A DNA stretch of 64,000 nucleotides from JBBQYA01 sp031412335 (lineage in GTDB: Bacteria; Bacteroidota; Bacteroidia; Sphingobacteriales; Sphingobacteriaceae), in NCBI GenBank assembly GCA_031412335.1, contig JANOCT010000012.1, positions 109,448-173,447 of the forward strand, read 5' to 3'. Each line of letters opens with the position of its first letter. Within the stretch, counting starts at the first letter, position 1. This document shows positions 25,157 to 34,785 of this stretch, piece by piece. A model generated the notes under the pieces. That model had not been told where the DNA came from and ran no database searches. It was given only the letters and a program-made list of their open reading frames with translations. A program made the translations under genes and the position numbers.

Positions 25157-27673
25157 TTGAAGCATTCAGTTTTATCCATCATATTTTCTTTACTTTCTAT
25201 TTTCGTTTCTTATGCACAAGAAACTATTATTAAAGGAAGGGTAACGGATGCATCTACCGGTGTTGCAATCCCATTTGCCACAATCGTTTTCAAAGGAAAT
25301 CTTAATGGAGTGAATACCGATTTTGATGGATTTTATACCTTGAAATCTACTCAGCCCTTTGATTCTGTTCGAGCTTCTTATTTAGGTTATAAGCCAAAAA
25401 GTAAGAAAATTAAAAATGGTGTAACTCAACTTGTTGATTTTCAGTTGATAGGAGATCTAGTAAGTTTAAAAGAAATAAGTATTGTAGCTGGCGAAAATCC
25501 TGCACATCCCATAATAAGAAAAGCAATTGCCAACAAAGACAAGCTGAATAAACAAAATGCTAAATCGTATGAGTTGGAAAGCTATGTGAAAGTATTAGTT
25601 GATATTGATAACATTTCGGAAAATATAAAAAAACGAAAACTTTTCAATCCCATTACCTCTATGTTTGATAGTCTACAATACCTTGCTGGTGAAGATGGTT
25701 CAGCACATTTGCCGGTTTTTTTCTCAGAAAATCTATCAGATGTTTATTATAAAAGTAATCCTGAGCAAAAGAAAGAAATTGTAAAAGCAACAAGGCTCTC
25801 TGGAATTGGAATTCAAGATGGAATGCTTACTTCTCAAATTTCAGGTTCTACTTTCCAAGAATATAATTTTAATGATAATAAAATAAATTTCTTCAACAAA
25901 GATTTTTTATCGCCTATATCAGATGCGGGTTTTTTGTTTTATGAATATTATTTGATTGATACGACTGTAATTGACACATTTACCTGCTTTAAAATAAAAG
26001 TAAAACCTCGAAATAAGTATGATTTATTGTTTTCTGGCTTTATCTGGATCACAGATTCAACATTTGCTTTAAAACAGATAAATCTCGACATAGGCAAAAC
26101 TGCGAATTTGAATTTTGTAGAAAAAGCACAATTTCAACAAGAATTAGTTCCAGTTGGAAATGGAATTTGGTTTCCAGTTAAATCAAGAATTGTAATTGAT
26201 TTTGCCGACATTTCTAAAAACTTTGTTGGCTTGGTAGCTAAATTTTATGTTTCCAGCAAAAATATTGTGTTGGATAAATATCATGAAGATAAATTTTATG
26301 AAAACCAGATAGAATTAGCAGAAGATATAAAAGAAAAAGAACCTGAGTTTTGGGATATTAATAGACACGAACAATTAACCGAAACGGATATTAAAGTCTA
26401 TAATATGATAGACACGATAAAAAATATTCCACGAATAAAAGGAGCAGTAACTATCGCTTACACAGTTTTAGAAGGTTATGCAAATTTAGGAAAAATTGAT
26501 TTAGGTCCAATTCCAGCACTTTATGCAAGCAACACAGTACAAGGTACAAAAATCAGATTAGGAGCAAGAACCAATGAGAAATTTAGTAAAAAGCTCATTT
26601 TTTCCGGTTATGGAGCTTTTGGTTTTCGTGACGCAAAATTTCGTTATAATGCTCAGGCTGAATATATTTTATCCAGAAAAAACTGGACTAAAGTTGGTTT
26701 TCAGCGGCGCGATGATATAGATCAAATAGGAGTGGACTTTGAATTTGACTTTAGCTCACCATTTGCAGTTTTTGCCAGTTCGTTGTTTACTTCAACAGCT
26801 CAAATTAGTCGTTTCGCGTTATTAAATAGAAAAAAAGAAAACAGAATTTGGATAGAAAGCGAAATTAAAAAAGGTTTTACCGAACGGCTTTCATTACATA
26901 CGGTTGATTTTACTAACTTTTTTTCCAATAATTTAAGTGACACCTTAAACCGATATGTACAAACTGATTTTAAAACGACAGAAATAAAATTTGAAAGCCG
27001 ATTTGCGTTCAACGAATATTATATTCAAAACGATAACCAACGAATTAATTTGGGAACTGTAAAAGCACCTGTTTTGACTTTCCGGTATACCATTGGAATT
27101 AATAATTTTTTAGGTTCAAAACTTAGTTATCAAAAAGCTTCATTTACTGTTTCTCAAAGACTTAAACTTGGTTTAATTGGTAGAAGTGTAATTCAGTTGA
27201 ATGCTGGCAAAACTTTTTCGACCGTTCCTTTTGCTTTACTCGACATACATCGTGGCAACGAAACTCCTTTTTATACTGGTGCAGCATTTAACTTGATGAA
27301 TAATTTCGAATTTATTAGTGATGAATTTGTATCACTTGATGTTCAACATTTTTTTGGTGGTTTATTTCTTAATCGTTTTCCATTATTAAATAGATTGAAA
27401 TGGCGAGAAGTAGTAAGTGCAAGAACCGTAATTGGTAGGTTAAGTAATAGAAACAGCGCCATTAACATAAATAATGACTTCCGAACCTTAGAGCAGAAAC
27501 CATATACAGAGATTTCTGCCGGTGTTGAAAATATTTTAAAAGTAATCCGTGTTGATTTTTTATACCGACTTAGTTATATCGACGAAATTTATAAACGTGA
27601 TTACCAAATAAGAAATCAAGGAAATACTATCCGGAAATTTGGAGTTAAGTTTTCGTTGGGCTTTTCGTTTTAA
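25157..27673 (+). CDS. DUF5686 outer-membrane protein with N-terminal carboxypeptidase-like regulatory domain
   Basis: 838 residues with a TTG start at 25157; no ATG gives the signal peptide (SVLSIIFSLLSIFVSYAQ) that this start does. Residues about 22-105 are a CarboxypepD_reg-like beta-sandwich (IIKGRVTDASTGVAIPFATI). The remaining 700 residues are the DUF5686 region, with many alternating hydrophobic strands in the C-terminal half and a final GVKFSLGFSF strand ending in Phe, which fits an outer-membrane beta-barrel. Unlike SusC it has no plug motif that I can see. The function of the family is unknown. Its stop overlaps the HMG-CoA lyase stop by four bases on the opposite strand. Confidence 0.85.
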   Translation: MKHSVLSIIFSLLSIFVSYAQETIIKGRVTDASTGVAIPFATIVFKGNLNGVNTDFDGFYTLKSTQPFDSVRASYLGYKPKSKKIKNGVTQLVDFQLIGDLVSLKEISIVAGENPAHPIIRKAIANKDKLNKQNAKSYELESYVKVLVDIDNISENIKKRKLFNPITSMFDSLQYLAGEDGSAHLPVFFSENLSDVYYKSNPEQKKEIVKATRLSGIGIQDGMLTSQISGSTFQEYNFNDNKINFFNKDFLSPISDAGFLFYEYYLIDTTVIDTFTCFKIKVKPRNKYDLLFSGFIWITDSTFALKQINLDIGKTANLNFVEKAQFQQELVPVGNGIWFPVKSRIVIDFADISKNFVGLVAKFYVSSKNIVLDKYHEDKFYENQIELAEDIKEKEPEFWDINRHEQLTETDIKVYNMIDTIKNIPRIKGAVTIAYTVLEGYANLGKIDLGPIPALYASNTVQGTKIRLGARTNEKFSKKLIFSGYGAFGFRDAKFRYNAQAEYILSRKNWTKVGFQRRDDIDQIGVDFEFDFSSPFAVFASSLFTSTAQISRFALLNRKKENRIWIESEIKKGFTERLSLHTVDFTNFFSNNLSDTLNRYVQTDFKTTEIKFESRFAFNEYYIQNDNQRINLGTVKAPVLTFRYTIGINNFLGSKLSYQKASFTVSQRLKLGLIGRSVIQLNAGKTFSTVPFALLDIHRGNETPFYTGAAFNLMNNFEFISDEFVSLDVQHFFGGLFLNRFPLLNRLKWREVVSARTVIGRLSNRNSAININNDFRTLEQKPYTEISAGVENILKVIRVDFLYRLSYIDEIYKRDYQIRNQGNTIRKFGVKFSLGFSF

Positions 27674-28518
27674 TGAAAAATTTGCGATGCAAGTATTTTT
27701 GCTTTAAACAAAGCATCTTCATCCAAATTGAGTTTTATGCTTTTAGATTCAATTAATTGAATTACTTTTTCAGAATCAACATTTCCAACTAAATCATCTG
27801 CTGCCATAGGGCAGCCACCAAAACCCAAAAGCGCGGTATCAATTCGCAAACAGCCAGCATTTACTGCGGCATTTACTTTTGAAATGGTATTTTCTGCACT
27901 TGCATGCAAATGAGCTCCAAATTCTATTGTTGGATATTGTTTAATTAATGAAGAAAGAATTTGTTCAATGTCATTTTCATTCGCAGTGCCAACTGTATCA
28001 GCCAACGAAATAATTTCTATGCCTAATGCTGCAAATTGTTTGGTCCAATTTTCTACCTCTTCTACACTCCAGACGTCATTATAGGGGTTTCCAAAGCCCA
28101 TACTTAAATAAACTACCATTTTTTTACCTTTGGCAAGGCATAAATTTTGAATTATTTTCACCGATTCAAATGCCTGTTCTCTACTAGCATTGGTATTTCG
28201 TTGTTGGAAAGTTTCTGAAATAGAAAAAGGAAATCCTAAATAATCAATTACTGAATATTCAAGAGCTTCTTCCGCACCTCTTACATTTGCAATGATAGCA
28301 AGCAATTTAGTTTTCGACTTTCCAAATTCTAAAGATTTTAAAACTTCTTTAGTATCAGCCATTTGAGGAATTGCTTTTGGCGAAACAAAACTTCCAAAAT
28401 CAAGTGTGTCAAAACCTACTTGAAGCAAGGCATTAATATATTCAATCTTTTTTTCAGTTGGAATTAATTCTTTTCGCCCCTGCATAGCATCTCTGGGGCA
28501 TTCAATAATTTTCATCAT
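27670..28518 (-). CDS. Hydroxymethylglutaryl-CoA lyase
   Basis: 282 residues. The HMGL-like barrel shows the catalytic arginine in IECPRDAMQG, the metal site in HLHASAENT, and the flexible cysteine loop in GFGGCPMAADD. It cleaves HMG-CoA to acetyl-CoA and acetoacetate, the last step of leucine breakdown. The start overlaps the NDH-2 stop (ATGATG with TGA), so translation is coupled; the second ATG (28515) is equally possible. Pairing with the leucine dehydrogenase at 10.9 kb is by pathway, not by operon. Confidence 0.9.
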   Translation of the reverse strand: MMKIIECPRDAMQGRKELIPTEKKIEYINALLQVGFDTLDFGSFVSPKAIPQMADTKEVLKSLEFGKSKTKLLAIIANVRGAEEALEYSVIDYLGFPFSISETFQQRNTNASREQAFESVKIIQNLCLAKGKKMVVYLSMGFGNPYNDVWSVEEVENWTKQFAALGIEIISLADTVGTANENDIEQILSSLIKQYPTIEFGAHLHASAENTISKVNAAVNAGCLRIDTALLGFGGCPMAADDLVGNVDSEKVIQLIESKSIKLNLDEDALFKAKILASQIFH

Positions 28519-29825
28519 TGTATTTCGGCTAATGAATTAACTCTTTCTTTTCGATTATAAGGCCTAATAATCAATCGTATGCCACGATCGTAACTAAAAT
28601 AATTCCAAACCCAATTCACAAAAACAATTATTTTATTTCTGAAACCAACTAATGTTAGCAAGTGAACAAACATCCAAACAAACCAAGCAAAAATTCCTTG
28701 AAAGCGAATTTTTCCAATGTCAACCACAGCTTTATTTCTTCCAACAGTAGCCATTGATCCTTTATCGAAATACTTAAATGGTTTAAGTTCAGATTTTGCT
28801 ATACTAGCAATTATGTTTTTTGCTAATAAATTACCTTGTTGTATTGCAACCGGAGCAACTCCAGGATGTCCGTTTGGAAAACCTTCGCTTTGCATTTGAG
28901 CAACATCACCAATTGCAAAAATATTAGCGGTGTTTTGTACTTTATTAAACTCATCAACTAAAATTCGATTCCCTTTCGAAAAAACATCAGCATTTAAACC
29001 TGGAATCGTTGATCCTTTGACTCCAGCTGTCCAAATTACGTTAGATGTTGGGATTTTTCGATCAGAAAGTTCAATGTGTTTTCCATCATAACTTTTAACT
29101 CGCTCATTCAATCGGACAGTAACTCCTAATTTCTTAAGAAATTTTTCTGCTTTTTCAGATGATTGGGCACTCATACCTCCTAAAAGATTTGGGCCAGCTT
29201 CAACTAAATTAATTTGCATACGGCGAATATCTAATTCTGGATAATCCTGATGCAAAACATGAGTTTTAAGTTCAGCTAATGCTCCAGCTGTTTCAACTCC
29301 AGTTGGTCCACCGCCAACTACAACAAAATTCATTAGTTGCTCTTGTTCATCATGATTATTGTGAAGCAAGGCTTTTTCAAAATTCTGAAGTATCATACTT
29401 CGTAAATCCAATGCTTCAGGAATGGTTTTCATAGGCATGCTGTTCGCTTCTATTTCCTTATTTCCAAAATAGTTGGTTTCAGATCCTGTTGCAATTACCA
29501 AAAAATTGTATTCAATACTACCAATCGAGGTATGAATTACGTTTTCATTTTCTACAATTTCTGTTACTTCTGCAACTCTGAAAACAAAGTTAGCTTGCTT
29601 CTTAAAGATTTTCCGAAGCGGAAAAGCGATAGAATCTGGTTCTAAACCACCTGTTGCAACTTGATAAAGCAAAGGTTGAAACGTATGATAGTTATGTTTA
29701 TCAATTAATAAAACCTGAACTTCTTTATTTTTTAATGATTTAGCTAATTCAATCCCTCCAAATCCACCACCTACGATTACTACTCTAGGGTAGCTCGTTT
29801 CCGGAATGTCGATTACTTCTTTCAT
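28515..29825 (-). CDS. ndh: Type II NADH dehydrogenase (NDH-2)
   Basis: 436 residues from the ATG at 29825; the longer frame adds 13 residues with no clear purpose. Two dinucleotide motifs are seen: VVIVGGGFGGIELAKSL for FAD and FVVVGGGPTGVETAGAL for NADH. HPGVAPVAIQQGNLLAKNI follows. A C-terminal hydrophobic segment (FAWFVWMFVHLLTLVGF) would attach it to the inner membrane. It passes electrons from NADH to quinone without pumping protons, feeding the respiratory chain that includes the cbb3 oxidase. It follows a strong terminator and is coupled to the HMG-CoA lyase gene. Confidence 0.9.
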   Translation of the reverse strand: MKEVIDIPETSYPRVVIVGGGFGGIELAKSLKNKEVQVLLIDKHNYHTFQPLLYQVATGGLEPDSIAFPLRKIFKKQANFVFRVAEVTEIVENENVIHTSIGSIEYNFLVIATGSETNYFGNKEIEANSMPMKTIPEALDLRSMILQNFEKALLHNNHDEQEQLMNFVVVGGGPTGVETAGALAELKTHVLHQDYPELDIRRMQINLVEAGPNLLGGMSAQSSEKAEKFLKKLGVTVRLNERVKSYDGKHIELSDRKIPTSNVIWTAGVKGSTIPGLNADVFSKGNRILVDEFNKVQNTANIFAIGDVAQMQSEGFPNGHPGVAPVAIQQGNLLAKNIIASIAKSELKPFKYFDKGSMATVGRNKAVVDIGKIRFQGIFAWFVWMFVHLLTLVGFRNKIIVFVNWVWNYFSYDRGIRLIIRPYNRKERVNSLAEIQ

Positions 29826-29864
29826 ATTATAATAAGTCCTTGATTTTGAATTTGTTTTAAACAA

Positions 29865-29897
29865 AAAAAGGCATGTGTTGCGAACACATGCCTTTTT
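29865..29897 (-). terminator. Strong bidirectional intrinsic terminator after secDF
   Basis: A 15-bp perfect stem (AAAAAGGCATGTGTT / AACACATGCCTTTTT) with a three-base GCG loop and A/T runs on both sides. It follows the secDF stop by 20 bases on the minus strand and would end that transcript before ndh. Confidence 0.85.
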
Positions 29898-29916
29898 AAT
29901 TTTTTACTTTATTATT

Positions 29917-32900
29917 TTATGCTTTTGCAGTTTCAGTTGATAAAGAACGAACATCATCTTTGTTTTTCACTAAATCAACCACAATTGGAGTTGCAATAAA
30001 TATGGATGAATATGTTCCAAAAATTACTCCAATTAACATGGCGAAAGAAAATCCTCTAATCACCTCTCCACCAAAAATAAATAGAATCACCAATACAAAC
30101 ATGGTGGATAATCCAGTAATCATTGTTCTACTAAGAGTGCTATTTAAGGCATTATTTATAACTGGAGCAAGTGCTTCATTTTTAGTATGGTGAACATTTA
30201 AATACTCACGAATTCTATCAAAAACTACTACAGTATCATTAATTGAATAACCCATTACCGTTAAAACAGCTGCAATAAATGCTTGGTCAATATCTAAGGA
30301 GAATGGTAATATTCCGTTGAAAATAGAAAACAGAGATACTAAAATCAAAACATCATGTGCGAGTGCTACTAAAGTTGCCACTCCGAATTGCCATCTTTTG
30401 AATCGAATTAAAATATAAATAAATACGACCAGCATCGAAAGTAAAATCGAATATACAGCTGATGCCCTAATGTCATCTGCTATGGTTGGTCCTACTTTTT
30501 CTGAACTTAATATTTCTGATTTACTATTGATTTTAGCTAAGCCTTCATTCAATTTATTTTCAACTTGTAAATCAGCATTTTCAGCTGTATTATCGATCAT
30601 GTATGAAGTAGTAACTTTTACTTGGTTACCTCCTCCGAAGGTTTTTACTTCTGGAGCGGTTCCAAAAGCTACGTTTAATGCTTCTCGTACATCACCCGTT
30701 TTTACATCATCAGCAAAACGAACTACATAACTTCTTCCACCTTTAAAATCAACACCAAAACTTAATCCTTTAAAGAAAAGAGAAACAATTCCTGCTACAA
30801 TAATCGCGGTAGAAATCCAATAAAATTGCTTTCTTTTTGATAAGAAATCAAAAGTAGAACCTTTAAATGCTCCTTGAGTAAATTTATTTGAAAAGGAAAT
30901 AATATTGTTTTTTGCAATCTGCGATTCGAAAATTAATCGAGTAATAAATATGGCAGAAAACAATGAAGTGATAATACCAATAATCAATGTAGTTGCAAAA
31001 CCTTGAATAGGGCCACTTCCGAAAATGTAAAGGATAATACCTGTTAGTAAAGTGGTTACGTTTGAATCTACAATCGAAGAATATGCTTTTCTATATCCAT
31101 TAGCAATTGCTAGTTTAAAGGGTTGTCCTTCAGTTAATTCTTCCCTGATTCTTTCATAAATTAACACGTTTGCATCAACCGCCATACCAATGGTAAGCAC
31201 AATACCAGCAATACCTGGCAATGTAAGTACAGCACCAAGAGAGGCAAGTACACCCATGATAAAGAAAACGTTGGCAAAAAGTGCTAAATCGGCAATCCAA
31301 CCTGCTCGGTTATAATAGAAAACCATAAATAGGAGAACCACTATTAAACCTACAACAGAAGAAATTAATCCAGCATTTATGGCTTCTTCTCCTAAAGATG
31401 GGCCAACAACTGCTTCTGAAACAATTTTTGCTGGTGCTGGAAGTTTTCCTGCTTTTAAAATATTAGCTAAATCTTTGGTATCGTCAGCAGTGAAATTTCC
31501 TGATATAGACGATATTCCACCACTTATTTCTGATTGAACGGTAGGACTTGAATAAACATAATCATCTAAAACAATCGCAATACTTCTTTTATTTATTGCG
31601 TCTTTTGATGCTTCTGCTGTCATTCTTCTCCAAGTCTTTGCACCATCGCTGTTCATAATCATTACTACTTCTGGTTTTCCAGTTTGGTCATAATCTTCAC
31701 GTGCATTGGCAATTACATCTCCGGCTAATGGAGCTTGATTATCTCTGCCTGTCATTTTAATGGCATGCAATTCAAATACATTATTTTTATCCAAAGGCTT
31801 TACTGCCCACAAAAATTTAACATCTGATGGTAATACAGCTTTCACTTCTTCAGATTGTAGGTAAGCATTCACCTTTCCAGTATCTTTTAAAGCAGCATAT
31901 CCTATTGTTGAACCTGGTCTTAGTTGTTGTTGACCATTTTCGCCTTGATAAATTGCTGGAGAAAGTACAGCAAATAATGGATTGTCTCTGGTGAAATTTG
32001 CATTCTGGGCAGCTGAAGACGTGTCTTTTTTGCTCGTATCTGATTTTATTTTATCTAATAATGCTAAGCCATCTTTTTTTGCAGTATCAGAAACGTTAAC
32101 CAATGAACTATCAGTAACAGAACTCGAATCTGTTGATATTGCAAGTGGATTTGATAAGGCATTTTTATTTTTAATTGCTTTATTGGCATTATCTAATGCT
32201 TGAAAAATTTCAGCATTTTCATACGTATCCCAAAATTCTAGTTTTGCAGAGCCTTGTAAAAGTTTTCTTACTCGTTCTGGATTATCAACTCCAGGCAATT
32301 CGATTAAAATACGGTTAGAATTATCTTGTAATTGTATATTTGGTTGTGTTACACCGAACTTATCAATACGTGTTCGCAAAATATTGAAAGAACGATCGAT
32401 TGCTCCATCAGCCTCTTTTTTGATTTCTGCCAAAACTTCAATATCAGTTGAGCTAATTTTGATTCTAGCCGAATTTTCTTTTGTTGCAAATACAGATGCA
32501 AGCGCAACTCCAGGATTCACTTCTTTAAAAGTTTCACCAAAAAGAGCTACATAATTCTTGTTGCTTGTTTTAGATCGTGTTTCTGTTAAGTCTAATGCTT
32601 TGTTGAAACCTGCATTATCGCTATTTCCGGCTAATGAACGAATCATTTCTTTTAAAGAAATTTCCATCGTAACATTCATTCCACCTTTTAAATCTAACCC
32701 TAAGTTTATTTGCTTTTGCTTACATTCCGCATACGTAAATTTCTGAAATCCCAAATTGTAAACTGTTTCAGTTTCTATTGAATCAAGATAAAAACGTTCT
32801 TTAACAGCATCACCGTTGGCATACGCCTTTGCATTTTTAGCAACATTATATGTCACAATAGAAAACGAAAGAGAATAAATACACGCTAACGCCAGAGCGA

Positions 32901-32934
32901 TTGCGAAAAACCTGATAGCACCTTTACCCTGCAT
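29917..32934 (-). CDS. secDF: Protein translocase SecDF, fused
   Basis: 1005 residues: SecD and SecF in one chain, as usual in Bacteroidota. SecD features include LGLDLKGGMNVTMEI near residue 80, GAIDRSFNILRTRIDKFGV, and AGIVLTIGMAVDANVLIYERI. SecF features follow near residue 745 (GLSFGVDFKGGRSYVVRF) and MGYSINDTVVVFDRIRE. Twelve membrane segments fit. The protein uses the proton gradient to pull exported proteins through SecYEG. Residues about 262-312 in the first periplasmic domain are a Ser/Asp/Thr/Lys-rich insert that looks disordered. It is single in its transcript, closed by the terminator at 29865-29897. Confidence 0.95.
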   Translation of the reverse strand: MQGKGAIRFFAIALALACIYSLSFSIVTYNVAKNAKAYANGDAVKERFYLDSIETETVYNLGFQKFTYAECKQKQINLGLDLKGGMNVTMEISLKEMIRSLAGNSDNAGFNKALDLTETRSKTSNKNYVALFGETFKEVNPGVALASVFATKENSARIKISSTDIEVLAEIKKEADGAIDRSFNILRTRIDKFGVTQPNIQLQDNSNRILIELPGVDNPERVRKLLQGSAKLEFWDTYENAEIFQALDNANKAIKNKNALSNPLAISTDSSSVTDSSLVNVSDTAKKDGLALLDKIKSDTSKKDTSSAAQNANFTRDNPLFAVLSPAIYQGENGQQQLRPGSTIGYAALKDTGKVNAYLQSEEVKAVLPSDVKFLWAVKPLDKNNVFELHAIKMTGRDNQAPLAGDVIANAREDYDQTGKPEVVMIMNSDGAKTWRRMTAEASKDAINKRSIAIVLDDYVYSSPTVQSEISGGISSISGNFTADDTKDLANILKAGKLPAPAKIVSEAVVGPSLGEEAINAGLISSVVGLIVVLLFMVFYYNRAGWIADLALFANVFFIMGVLASLGAVLTLPGIAGIVLTIGMAVDANVLIYERIREELTEGQPFKLAIANGYRKAYSSIVDSNVTTLLTGIILYIFGSGPIQGFATTLIIGIITSLFSAIFITRLIFESQIAKNNIISFSNKFTQGAFKGSTFDFLSKRKQFYWISTAIIVAGIVSLFFKGLSFGVDFKGGRSYVVRFADDVKTGDVREALNVAFGTAPEVKTFGGGNQVKVTTSYMIDNTAENADLQVENKLNEGLAKINSKSEILSSEKVGPTIADDIRASAVYSILLSMLVVFIYILIRFKRWQFGVATLVALAHDVLILVSLFSIFNGILPFSLDIDQAFIAAVLTVMGYSINDTVVVFDRIREYLNVHHTKNEALAPVINNALNSTLSRTMITGLSTMFVLVILFIFGGEVIRGFSFAMLIGVIFGTYSSIFIATPIVVDLVKNKDDVRSLSTETAKA

Positions 32935-33001
32935 AATAATTATAAGTGGACTTTATTTAAAAATTTGTAACTCAACATCAATCAAAAAATCTGAAAGAGC
33001 G

Positions 33002-33009
33002 CAAATGTA
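33002..33009 (-). promoter_or_regulatory. Candidate -7 box for secDF
   Basis: On the minus strand the sequence is TACATTTG, matching TAnnTTTG. It would give a leader of about 60 bases. No TTG was found at the right distance, so the call is weak. Confidence 0.35.
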
Positions 33010-33069
33010 AGAATTTTTTTAATTTATAAAATTGGTTTAAACGGAACTATTGTTTTTGTTAAAATGCTT

Positions 33070-33696
33070 TCACAACCTCTGGCGAAGCATTTCTGCAACT
33101 TCTTCTATTTCTGTATCTATTTTGTCATTATTTACAATAACTTTATTTGCCGTAGAAATATAGGGTTTAAGGTAATGTTCGTAAGACGGTAACACATGGT
33201 TATTCCATTGATAGAGAATGGTTTCTGTAGAATAACCACGTTCAATCTGATCACGATGCAATCTGCGAGCTAATTTAATTTCATTATCAGCTTCAATGTA
33301 AATTCGATAATCAAAATGCTGCGAAAGATTCTTGAAATGATAAATAAAAAGACCTTCTACAACAATAATTGGTTTTGGACAAAACGTTAAAATTGATTGT
33401 TGAGCTGATGGATTGTTAAAAACATATTCTACTTTTTCAATGGCTCTTCCAGATAATAATTCTGAAAGGTCTTCCAATAGTTTAGTGTCATCAATTCCAG
33501 CTGGTAAGTCAAAATTTATTTCTCCATTTTTGTCAACAAATTGTTCAGATTTTGGTCGGTAGTAATGATCTTGTGATAATAAGCATATTTCATCATCTGT
33601 AAAGTGTTTTAATAATGAATGCAAAAGATAGGTTTTACCAGAACCACTACCACCTGCAATGCCAACTACAAAAGGTTTTATTACTTCTTTAGTCAT
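33070..33696 (-). CDS. udk: Uridine kinase
   Basis: 208 residues. P-loop GIAGGSGSGKTYLL, then SQDHYYRPKSEQF, NFDLPAGIDDTKL, IIVVEGLFIYHF and RRLHRDQIERGYSTETI match uridine/cytidine kinases. Tyrosine replaces the usual serine or threonine after the P-loop lysine-threonine pair, which is a minor change. The enzyme makes UMP and CMP from nucleosides with NTP. The start lies eight bases inside the end of the LysM gene, so the two are coupled. Confidence 0.92.
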   Translation of the reverse strand: MTKEVIKPFVVGIAGGSGSGKTYLLHSLLKHFTDDEICLLSQDHYYRPKSEQFVDKNGEINFDLPAGIDDTKLLEDLSELLSGRAIEKVEYVFNNPSAQQSILTFCPKPIIVVEGLFIYHFKNLSQHFDYRIYIEADNEIKLARRLHRDQIERGYSTETILYQWNNHVLPSYEHYLKPYISTANKVIVNNDKIDTEIEEVAEMLRQRL

Positions 33697-34603
33697 TTTT
33701 TCGACCGTAGGATAAAGTTACTTGCGCTTTTTCATCAATCATATCAATCATTTCAGCAGCTTTTTTTGATATCATAATAATTACATTTTTGTTTTCGCCA
33801 GAAAGCGGCAATGTTCCAATTACTTTCACTAAAACACTTTTATCGTTTTGAGAATTCGTAACCTTTATTATGGTGCCAACTGGCGCAGTTACATGCAGAG
33901 CGAGACTTTTTGTTGAATTTAAATTAGAACCATCCAATCTTTTGGCTAAACCTTTTTCTGTTATTTCAAATGATCCTAAAACACTTTTATTGTAAATTGT
34001 AGATTGGGTATCTGGCAAGTCAGGCTTTTCAATTGGTGAAACCGGAAATAATTTAACAGTTGGGGTATCAATTACATCTTCTTTTTTCTTTGAAGCTATT
34101 CTTTCAACTGGCTTTTCATTAGTTTTATTATTCGTTTTTATGGTTGGTTTGTCACTTTCTTTTGTTAACGCTTTAGTTGGGATGCTTAATATCATTCCAA
34201 TACTCAACTCATTGTTTTTGAGTTTGTTTAGCTCTGAAATTGATTCAATAGAAACATCATATTTTTTAGCTATTGAAAATAATGTTTCTTTACTTTCCAC
34301 CGTATGCTTTATTACAGATGTAGCTTTTAATGATTTCGATGATTTTTTTAGAATTGTAGGAATAAGTATCGTATCACCAATGGTTAAAGAATTTCCTGCT
34401 GTAGGATTTAGTTCCATTAAAACTTTTGGATCTTTTTTGTAGAGTCGTGATACTGAATAAAATGTTTCTTTTAATTCAACTTTATGTAAAATAAAATCTT
34501 TTCCACTTTTTGAAAATACTCCGACAGAATCAATAGCCTTTAAGCCTGAAGCTTGTAAAGAAATACTCGAAATCAACAATAAAACGGCAATAAACAACTT
34601 CAT
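33689..34603 (-). CDS. Secreted LysM protein with RlpA-like C-terminal domain
   Basis: 304 residues from the ATG at 34603, which opens a signal peptide (LFIAVLLLISSISLQASG). Two LysM repeats follow at about 38-92 (HKVELKETFYSVSRLYKKD) and 100-150 (HTVESKETLFSIAKKYDV); these bind peptidoglycan. After a Lys/Pro/Thr-rich linker, the last 90 residues (LALHVTAPVGTIIKVTNSQN) resemble a double-psi beta-barrel as in RlpA. It probably acts in cell-wall turnover or daughter-cell separation. Lytic activity cannot be judged. Operon with udk by an eight-base overlap. Confidence 0.85.
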   Translation of the reverse strand: MKLFIAVLLLISSISLQASGLKAIDSVGVFSKSGKDFILHKVELKETFYSVSRLYKKDPKVLMELNPTAGNSLTIGDTILIPTILKKSSKSLKATSVIKHTVESKETLFSIAKKYDVSIESISELNKLKNNELSIGMILSIPTKALTKESDKPTIKTNNKTNEKPVERIASKKKEDVIDTPTVKLFPVSPIEKPDLPDTQSTIYNKSVLGSFEITEKGLAKRLDGSNLNSTKSLALHVTAPVGTIIKVTNSQNDKSVLVKVIGTLPLSGENKNVIIMISKKAAEMIDMIDEKAQVTLSYGRKND

Positions 34604-34785
34604 ATTAATATTTTTGCAATGATAGTAAATACGGTTCAAAAGCATTTTTATTTTTAAACAGTTTTTCAGGTTTGTTATTTATTTATTATTTTAAGAGGCG
34701 TTTGTTGTTATTAAGGCTAGATGAAAAATCAAAGTTTTAAAATTTAAACAAAAAATCCTCTCGAAAAATTTATCAACTTTATCAA

